In this document: positions 1-4,976 of the stretch, in pieces
Layout of the letters: every line of letters starts with the position of its first letter
Numbering within the stretch: position 1 is the stretch's first letter
Source: an uncultured Planctomycetota bacterium
GTDB lineage: Bacteria; Planctomycetota; UBA1135; GCA-002686595
Assembly (NCBI GenBank): GCA_903829565.1
Contig: CAIKQM010000247.1
Span: forward strand, 1 to 6,844
Direction: 5' to 3'
DNA: 6,844 nt
Notes under the pieces: model-generated
What the model saw: the letters and a program-made list of their open reading frames with translations, nothing else
What the model was told of the DNA's origin: nothing
The model's database searches: none
Program-made: the position numbers and the translations under genes

Positions 1-417
1 GAGGCACTGGACGAAGCTCTGCGTGCCAGCCATGCCGATGCCGTCGTGGCGCGTTTGGAGGGCGGTCTGGATGCTGCCGTGGCCGAGCGCGGAGGCACCT
101 TCAGCACTGGGGAGCGTCAGCTCTTGGCGATTGCGCGGGCTCTAGCCGCGCGACCGCCGTTGGTGGTGCTGGATGAAGCCACTGCAAGCGTGGATTCTGG
201 CACGGAAGCGAAGATCGAAGATGCCACGCAACGCCTGCTAGCTGGACGCTCGGCGCTGGTGGTCGCGCACCGCTTGTCCACTGTGCGGCGCGCGGATGAG
301 ATCTTGGTGCTGCACAAAGGCCGCGTGCGGGAACGCGGCACGCATGACGAACTGCTGCGGCGCGGCGGCTTGTACGCACGCTTGTACCAACTGCAATTCA
401 ACGAGGCGCTGGACTGA
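1..417 (+). CDS. ABC exporter ATP-binding domain, C-terminal part (5' end outside window)
   Basis: This is the last 138 residues of an ATP-binding cassette protein; the frame is open to base 1, so the gene starts upstream. What is visible: the ABC signature FSTGERQ (residues 34-40), Walker B LVVLDE (54-59) with catalytic Glu59, the D-loop SVD (63-65), and the H-loop AHRLST with switch His90. The GTHDELL ending is typical of exporter half-transporters (transmembrane domain fused to ATPase, MsbA/MdlB-like). Walker A, the Q-loop and any membrane domain lie outside the window, so the fusion is inferred. The signature departs from LSGGQ, as it does in many heterodimeric exporter subunits, while the catalytic Glu is kept, so this half should be able to hydrolyse ATP. 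The substrate is unknown. The gene is convergent with the GT-C gene and their ends overlap by 20 bp, so it is not in that operon. The internal GTG at 46 is not a credible start because homology extends upstream of it. Confidence 0.93.
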   Translation, partial: EALDEALRASHADAVVARLEGGLDAAVAERGGTFSTGERQLLAIARALAARPPLVVLDEATASVDSGTEAKIEDATQRLLAGRSALVVAHRLSTVRRADEILVLHKGRVRERGTHDELLRRGGLYARLYQLQFNEALD

Positions 418-2731
418 GGCGTGCGCGGCGCGCACGCAACTCATCAACTGCAGGCCCCGCAGGCAACGTAGCCAAGCGCCCATCCACTTCGGCGAGCAAC
501 GCAGCCTCGGTCTCACCGGCTTCGGCGCGCGCGACCAAAGCGGAGAGCAATCCCAGCTCTGCAGTGCCTGCATCGCCCAAGTCGAGGGCCGCGCGGAAGT
601 GCCCGCTCGCGCCGCGCGGATTGCCGAGCCACAACTGGATCCAGCCCGCCAGCCGTCGCGCTTCCGCGCGCACCATGAGTGGCGTGTCCATGTTGCCCGT
701 TCGAGCTTGTGAGGCCACTTCTAGCTCATCGAGTGCGCGCTGAATGGCTACACGCGCTTCGGTGGAGCCACGCACAAGGCTGCGCGCTTGTTCAAAGTCA
801 CACTGCGCGCGCAACACGCGCGTCTCGGGTTCAGGGGCCAGCACGCTGAGCACTTGGCGTGCGGCTTGTGCATGCTCCGCCCGTTGAGCGGCATCGCTTT
901 CAGCCAGCAGCAACCATGAGCGCGCTGCTCCACGTCGCAACTGCACATCATCGCCATCGAAGGCCCGTGCCGATGCGAAGGCCTGCGCAGCAGCTGCCCC
1001 ATCACCCAGTTCCAGCAGGCACCAGGCCTGCAAAGCACAGCCGCGGAAGCGCTCGCGCGCAACCAACTCAGCCGCGTCACACCACATGGCCCCGCGTTCG
1101 GCCAACTCGCGCAAGCGTGCCGCATCTCGTTGGCGTGCAGCAGCGCGGAACTCCAACTCGGCCACCAACAAACGCACGCGCACACTGCGAGGATGGCGCT
1201 CTTGCAAGGCCATGGCCATTTGCCGCGCGTCCTCTTCGCGGCCCGGTTGGTCGCGCCAGACCACCGCCAAGTTGTACTCGCGCTCGTCAAAGTCCTGCTG
1301 CCGCTCACCGCTCGGCAACGCGGGCGCATGCACAGCGACACCAGCGCACACCAACACAAACGCACTGATGCTCAAGCCGCGCGCCGTGTGTGCGCGCAAC
1401 ACGCCGTACAGCTGCACGCACATCCAGCCAGCAAACGGAAGCAAAGGCACCAACAAGGGCAGGCGCGCACGATCACTCGTCACCGTTAAGACGATCGTGA
1501 CCAGGTACGCCGCAAAGAGCAGCGCCAGCTCGCGTGCGCCACCCACACACTGCACACCGCTCCGCTCTCCCGCCACGCGTGCGCCCAACGCGAACCACAA
1601 CACACCAGCCAATCCCAACATGCCCCACACGCCCCAACTTGGCAACCAACGCGCCAGCGGTACATGCTGGGCGTCCCACTCGATCATGTGGTTGTCAGGC
1701 ACTTCATACGCGCCCAGCGTAAGGCGCAACTTGTTCCATAGGATCGAGGCATGCAAGCCAGGATCACGCTGCACCGATTGCAGCACCTGCTGCAGCCAAT
1801 AGTCGCTCGTTTCCTTGGGGTCTAACTCACGACCGAGCCGGCGTTCCGCTTCGCGATTCCAGTCGCCGGCTTCATAGGCCGGAATACCCCGCACAAACGA
1901 GAACTCCGTCGCCCGCCCCCATGGATTCTCGGGGTTGTTGCCGCCATACAAGTTGGTGCCCGCTCCCGATGTGGTCAGGACCCACACACCACCTACATGG
2001 TGATTGCGCCACAGCACCGGCATCAAGGCCAGAGCAAGGCCCACGACCACACAGGCACTGTGCTGCAGCGCGCGCACATAGGACTTGGTGCGCGCGTGCG
2101 ACTCGCGTTCCCACCAAGTACGTGCCAACGGCCAGAGCACGAACATCGGCACCAGCACCAACATGTTGCCGCGCAGCAACGCACCAGCACCAACCAACAC
2201 GCCCACCAGCAACCAAGCGGCTAGTGCGCGCAGACCGTCAAGTGTGCGTGACAGCACCAGCAAGCACGCCAAGCCCGCCAAGATCGGCAGGAACAAGTTC
2301 TCCTTGAGCAGCAGTGCAGGGAAGACCATACCGGCGCCGTACAGCGCCCAAGCAGCCGCAGTGATGACCGCCGGCACCTGACCGAACAAGCGCCTTGCAG
2401 TCCAAGCCACGAGCAAACCACTCAGGCCCCACCACACGCACTGCACGACACGCGCCGTATGCAGCGCATCTCCGAGGAACTTGTAGATCAGGGCCAACAC
2501 ATAGGGATACAGCGGCTCTTGAAACCACACCTCTGTGCCGCCGAGCCAATCACCTGCGGCGATACGACGCGCCCATTCGTCATAGCTACGCTCATCGATC
2601 ACCGGTACGCCGGCCAGTGGATGCGTGCTCTCGTAAGCCAGCAAGGAGATCCAGCGCAGCAGCACAGCGAGGCAGGCGAGGCTCACCAACACCCACACGT
2701 CTCGCGCCGTTGTCGTGGAGGGAGTCTTCAT
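398..2731 (-). CDS. Membrane GT-C glycosyltransferase (GT39/PMT-like) with C-terminal TPR-like domain
   Basis: A 777-residue polytopic membrane protein likely to transfer a sugar from a polyprenyl-phosphate donor on the outer face of the cytoplasmic membrane. Seen: an N-terminal membrane helix (about 11-33), then a first external loop with the acidic pair Asp46-Glu47 before Tyr50-Asp51 and FQEPLYPY (70-77). That arrangement is typical of PMT/ArnT-type GT-C enzymes, whose first-loop Asp is catalytic. About ten hydrophobic segments follow, up to roughly residue 467, including LLLKEN and DRARLPL (about 420-426). Residues about 468-777 are soluble, Ala/Arg/Leu-rich and helical, and resemble degenerate TPR repeats (for example WIQLWLGNPRGASGHFRAAL). 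The ATG at 2731 is chosen because it forms an ATGA overlap with the stop of the GT2 gene and has GGAG 12 bases upstream; a TTG at 2749 would add six residues. It is the last gene of the operon and overlaps the convergent ABC gene by 20 bp. The family is clear; donor and acceptor are unknown. Confidence 0.87.
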   Translation of the reverse strand: MKTPSTTTARDVWVLVSLACLAVLLRWISLLAYESTHPLAGVPVIDERSYDEWARRIAAGDWLGGTEVWFQEPLYPYVLALIYKFLGDALHTARVVQCVWWGLSGLLVAWTARRLFGQVPAVITAAAWALYGAGMVFPALLLKENLFLPILAGLACLLVLSRTLDGLRALAAWLLVGVLVGAGALLRGNMLVLVPMFVLWPLARTWWERESHARTKSYVRALQHSACVVVGLALALMPVLWRNHHVGGVWVLTTSGAGTNLYGGNNPENPWGRATEFSFVRGIPAYEAGDWNREAERRLGRELDPKETSDYWLQQVLQSVQRDPGLHASILWNKLRLTLGAYEVPDNHMIEWDAQHVPLARWLPSWGVWGMLGLAGVLWFALGARVAGERSGVQCVGGARELALLFAAYLVTIVLTVTSDRARLPLLVPLLPFAGWMCVQLYGVLRAHTARGLSISAFVLVCAGVAVHAPALPSGERQQDFDEREYNLAVVWRDQPGREEDARQMAMALQERHPRSVRVRLLVAELEFRAAARQRDAARLRELAERGAMWCDAAELVARERFRGCALQAWCLLELGDGAAAAQAFASARAFDGDDVQLRRGAARSWLLLAESDAAQRAEHAQAARQVLSVLAPEPETRVLRAQCDFEQARSLVRGSTEARVAIQRALDELEVASQARTGNMDTPLMVRAEARRLAGWIQLWLGNPRGASGHFRAALDLGDAGTAELGLLSALVARAEAGETEAALLAEVDGRLATLPAGPAVDELRARRARLSPAPR
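419..437. terminator. Perfect 8-bp inverted repeat just after the ABC gene stop
   Basis: The arms GCGTGCGC (419-426) and GCGCACGC (430-437) are exact reverse complements around a GGC loop. The first arm begins two bases after the TGA of the ABC gene (415-417). On the other strand it lies in the last codons of the GT-C gene. There is no T-run on the + side, so it is not a canonical intrinsic terminator. It could mark the 3' end of the ABC mRNA or hinder read-through between convergent genes. The Arg/Ala-rich coding of the opposite strand could also make it by chance. Confidence 0.35.
2728..2731 (-). promoter_or_regulatory. ATGA stop/start overlap, GT2 to GT-C gene
   Basis: Read leftward, the bases are ATGA. 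ATG (2731-2729) starts the GT-C gene and TGA (2730-2728) stops the GT2 gene. Such overlaps normally mean translational coupling by reinitiation. A GGAG lies 12 bases before the ATG, a little far for an ideal ribosome binding site, which fits dependence on coupling. Confidence 0.8.
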
Positions 2732-3762
2732 GTGCGCTGCATGCTCCAACGGTCACTCAGACTCGAACGACGTTCCAGCTGGCGCGCACGGGCGATGGTG
2801 CGCAGCAACTCAAGCCAGTACCTGCAGGCGGGGATGGCTGCACACAGGCTGAGGACCGTCGCACATGCAAGCGCAGCCATGAAACCGCCCCACAAAGCAG
2901 CAAGCGCGCACAGACCAACCTGCAGCACGCGCGGAGCCAGCGGAGCCCAACCAGGGAGGGTGCGATACGCCCACGCTTGGGTCTGACGTAGAGGCCCGCC
3001 AGCCTCTGGAGCGCGCCGCTGCATCGCTTGAAAGTAGGCGCGCGCACGCCGCAGTGCTTGCCCTGCCGCCACGGGCCCCGAGCTTTTGACTTCAAAGAAG
3101 CGCGCAGCACCGACGACGCGCACTGCGCACGGACCTGTGGCACGCGCACGCACTTGACCGACGAGGTCTAGGTCATCAGCGGCCACCCCCAAGCTCGGCG
3201 CCAATCGCAGGGAAGCACGCCAAGCACACAACTGCCCGTGCAAGCTCCACAACACTCCCGCGCGTGACTCGCACGCACGCACCCACGCCGTAGCATGATC
3301 GAAGGGCTGACCTGCGTCGACCAGAGACGAACCGACACGACCATCGGCAGGCAACTTCTCGACAAAGGTCTGGGCTGCGCACGCCAACGCCAACTTCGCA
3401 TCGCACTCAAAGGCTTGCGCCAGTTCCACCAACGCCTTGGCGTCGTGAACCACATCCGCATCCGTCAAGACGACCACATCACATTCACTAGCCGCACGTG
3501 CAAGAGCCGTACGCACCGCACCACTCTTCCCCGGTGCCGTGGTGTTGCTCAGCGTCTCGTACTGCACCAGAGCAGGATCAAACACGCGCGCACCAGCGGC
3601 CTGCGCAAGACGCGACGTTTCATCCATCGATCCATCGTCCACCACCAACACCCGATGCGGCTGGAGCGCTGCAGGCCAAGCACTCCACGCCAAATTCGCC
3701 AGGCGGCGCTCGATGACGACGCCCTCATCGCGGCATGGCACGATCACCAAGAGCCGTGTCAC
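2728..3762 (-). CDS. Family 2 (GT-A fold) glycosyltransferase with C-terminal membrane segment
   Basis: A 344-residue glycosyltransferase expected to use a nucleotide-sugar at the cytoplasmic face of the membrane. Seen: the N-terminal strand LLVIVPCRDEG (4-14), VLVVDDGSMDET (38-49) for nucleotide binding, PGKSGAVRTAL (77-87) matching the Gly-Lys region of the family, and VVLTDADV (97-104) with the metal-binding DxD at Asp101/Asp103. GQLCAWR (176-182) and ADDLDL (195-200) match the acceptor/catalytic-base region. A hydrophobic stretch at about 279-313, likely one or two helices, anchors it to the membrane. GTG at 3762 is chosen because it overlaps the radical SAM stop (GTGA) and falls three residues before the first conserved strand. 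The frame stays open 68 codons upstream, but that stretch is out of frame with the radical SAM gene and lacks family similarity. It resembles enzymes that glycosylate lipids or carrier lipids; the sugar cannot be assigned. It may supply the substrate for the GT-C enzyme encoded next to it. Confidence 0.88.
   Translation of the reverse strand: MTRLLVIVPCRDEGVVIERRLANLAWSAWPAALQPHRVLVVDDGSMDETSRLAQAAGARVFDPALVQYETLSNTTAPGKSGAVRTALARAASECDVVVLTDADVVHDAKALVELAQAFECDAKLALACAAQTFVEKLPADGRVGSSLVDAGQPFDHATAWVRACESRAGVLWSLHGQLCAWRASLRLAPSLGVAADDLDLVGQVRARATGPCAVRVVGAARFFEVKSSGPVAAGQALRRARAYFQAMQRRAPEAGGPLRQTQAWAYRTLPGWAPLAPRVLQVGLCALAALWGGFMAALACATVLSLCAAIPACRYWLELLRTIARARQLERRSSLSDRWSMQRT
3759..3762 (-). 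promoter_or_regulatory. GTGA stop/start overlap, radical SAM to GT2 gene
   Basis: Read leftward, the bases are GTGA. GTG (3762-3760) starts the GT2 gene and TGA (3761-3759) ends the radical SAM gene. No clear Shine-Dalgarno sequence precedes the GTG, so the GT2 is probably translated by ribosomes finishing the radical SAM frame. Confidence 0.75.
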
Positions 3763-4850
3763 GACCGCAACATCCGCGCAGCAAGGCGCGGCCACGAAGG
3801 CAAGTGGAACAGCACATTGTCCGCCTGCGCGCATTCCCAAGTGCAGGCGCAACGCGTGGACTTGATGCGTGCCCGCAACTCCTTGGCTGCGGCGCTCTCC
3901 CACAAAGCCGCCAGATCCCAAGCAGTGCTGTTCAAGTTGCCGATGCTGTCCGGCAAGATCTCGCACGCGCGCACATCACCGTTCTCCATTACCACGCACG
4001 ACAACGAGCTGGCTGTGCAAGGCAAGTGTTGTTGCGCATGCTCACCACGCGCGACGCGCGCCACATGCTCGTACATCAGCTCATCGCGAGCGACCGCCAA
4101 GCGCGCCAGCGGGAAGTCAAAGTACGGCAGCTTCTTGGCGCGCACCAACCGCTGTTTGGTCGCCACTACCTCTTCGTAGCGTTGCACATCCACCGCCAGC
4201 AGGCTTGTATCCAAGGCCGTGCCACGCGCCAGGTTCACGGTCACATTGTCCGGCTGTAGCTCCTCAACTAACTCCTCCATGTGCGCGGCCAACGTGTCTT
4301 GGTTCTCGCGCGTCACACACACGAGAATGCCCACACCGAGATTCGGGTGCCGCTGCTGCAAGGCCTTCAGGCGACGTACGCCTTCTTTGGCTCCCTCATG
4401 CGCTCCTGTGGCCGCGCGAATGGAGTCATGAATCGCCGGAGGTCCGTCAAAAGAAACCGACACGGCCAGATGCAAGTCCGGGTACTTGGGCAGCAGCTCG
4501 TCCACGAAGGGCGCATAGCGTTCGTGCAGCAAGCCGTTGGTGGGAATGGCGAGATGCCTCAAGCCGCGTTGCGCAAAGGCAGCGCCAATCTGCGCCAAAT
4601 CGCGGCGCAAGAACGGCTCTCCGCCCCCGATGGACACCCAGGCCAAGGGACCGAGTCGCTCGCACGAGGCCGCTAGCGCCTCGTACTGGGCCAAGCTGGC
4701 CCCCTCGATGCCGGCCGCAACTTCTTCGTGATGAAAGCAATGACGACAGCGCAAGTTGCAGCGCCCCGTCACATACAGCGTGAGGTGCACGGGCGGCCCT
4801 GCGTGCCGCAGCACACGCGTGGCAAAGGGCAGATAGCGTCCCGCATCCAT
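3759..4850 (-). CDS. Radical SAM enzyme with SPASM-like cysteine-rich C-terminus
   Basis: A 363-residue enzyme that should cleave S-adenosylmethionine with a [4Fe-4S] cluster to start radical chemistry; the substrate is unknown. Seen: the cluster motif CNLRCRHC (Cys31, 35, 38), the SAM-binding GGGEP (75-79), IPTNG (102-106) and SVSFDG (131-136), in the order expected for the radical SAM barrel. The C-terminal part has Cys278, Cys285, Cys296, then Cys334, Cys336 and Cys340 (CACTWEC), spaced like a SPASM or twitch domain that binds extra Fe-S clusters. SPASM enzymes often modify peptides or proteins, but also sugars and small molecules. The ATG at 4850 is chosen because RYLPFATRVLR just after it matches the usual N-terminus of such proteins as I recall it. 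The alternative ATG at 4937 would add 29 residues that run through a strong hairpin and lack a ribosome binding site; it cannot be excluded. It is the first gene of the operon with the two glycosyltransferases, so a role in glycan or glycolipid synthesis is inferred. Confidence 0.88.
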   Translation of the reverse strand: MDAGRYLPFATRVLRHAGPPVHLTLYVTGRCNLRCRHCFHHEEVAAGIEGASLAQYEALAASCERLGPLAWVSIGGGEPFLRRDLAQIGAAFAQRGLRHLAIPTNGLLHERYAPFVDELLPKYPDLHLAVSVSFDGPPAIHDSIRAATGAHEGAKEGVRRLKALQQRHPNLGVGILVCVTRENQDTLAAHMEELVEELQPDNVTVNLARGTALDTSLLAVDVQRYEEVVATKQRLVRAKKLPYFDFPLARLAVARDELMYEHVARVARGEHAQQHLPCTASSLSCVVMENGDVRACEILPDSIGNLNSTAWDLAALWESAAAKELRARIKSTRCACTWECAQADNVLFHLPSWPRLAARMLRS

Positions 4851-4858
4851 GGCCACCG

Positions 4859-4864
4859 ATTGTA
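4859..4864 (-). promoter_or_regulatory. Possible -10 element of the radical SAM operon
   Basis: Leftward, TACAAT differs from TATAAT at one base and ends eight bases before the ATG at 4850. Transcription would then begin at or next to the start codon, giving a nearly leaderless mRNA, which would fit the lack of a properly spaced Shine-Dalgarno. No good -35 is found at 16-18 bases; TTGCGG (4882-4877) is only 12 bases away. Weak evidence. Confidence 0.22.
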
Positions 4865-4892
4865 CGCCCACGGGCACCGCAACTGTGCGCGC

Positions 4893-4929
4893 ACCAAACA
4901 CGCGGGGCGCCGCTGATGCGACGCCCCGC
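4893..4929 (-). terminator. Strong stem-loop, probable terminator of the FG-GAP gene
   Basis: In the leftward transcript the arms GCGGGGCGUCGC and GCGGCGCCCCGC (4929-4918 and 4913-4902) form a 12-bp stem with an AUCA loop. One pair (4921/4910) is G-U in this transcript but would be a C-A mismatch in a rightward transcript, so the structure is complete only leftward. It is followed by GUGUUUGGU, a modest U-rich stretch. It lies 41 bases after the FG-GAP stop and before the radical SAM gene at 4850. A rho-independent terminator with a poor U-tract is the simplest reading; an attenuator or mRNA-stabilising hairpin is possible. Confidence 0.6.
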
Positions 4930-4938
4930 TCGTACATT

Positions 4939-4954
4939 CGCAGCTTGCGCTGCG
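4939..4954 (-). other. Small GNRA-loop hairpin downstream of the FG-GAP gene
   Basis: Leftward, CGCAGC, GCAA and GCTGCG form a perfect 6-bp stem closed by a GCAA tetraloop, a stable GNRA type. It begins 15 bases after the FG-GAP stop codon. With the larger stem-loop further on, it may protect the 3' end of the mRNA. It directly abuts the ATG at 4937, where a ribosome binding site would need to be, which argues against that start. Confidence 0.35.
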
Positions 4955-4963
4955 CTCACGCGC

Positions 4964-4976
4964 CCCCTATCAGGGG
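4964..4976 (-). other. Short palindrome spanning the FG-GAP stop codon
   Basis: CCCCT and AGGGG form a 5-bp stem around a GAT loop, with the TGA stop codon inside the palindrome (4972-4970). It is short and may be chance, but it is the first of three hairpins in a row in the only intergenic stretch of the window. Confidence 0.25.

Noticed and set aside
2131..2215. Repetitive-looking CAGCACCAACA-type stretch
   Set aside because: It is the reverse strand of Leu/Val/Gly-rich membrane-helix codons in the GT-C gene; units are irregular and there is no true tandem or CRISPR-like repeat.
3763..3966. Possible 68-residue N-terminal extension of the GT2 protein
   Set aside because: It would overlap the radical SAM gene by over 200 bases, has no similarity to GT2 enzymes, and the GTG at 3762 sits exactly at a stop/start overlap just before the first conserved strand.
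3295..4783. Two long rightward open frames (3295-4179 and 3869-4783) of about 300 codons each
   Set aside because: They lie antisense to the radical SAM and GT2 genes, show no recognisable motifs, are rich in Arg, His, Ala and Pro, and overlap each other. They are shadows of GC-rich coding sequence.
398..4850. RiPP (modified peptide) gene cluster built on the radical SAM/SPASM enzyme and the nearby ABC exporter
   Set aside because: No small precursor-peptide frame with a believable start lies in the only gap (4851-4969), and the ABC gene is in the opposite direction and separated by two glycosyltransferases. Not excluded if the precursor lies elsewhere.
4877..4882. TTGCGG as a -35 box for the radical SAM operon
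   Set aside because: It is only 12 bases from the TACAAT hexamer, too short for a normal sigma-70 promoter.
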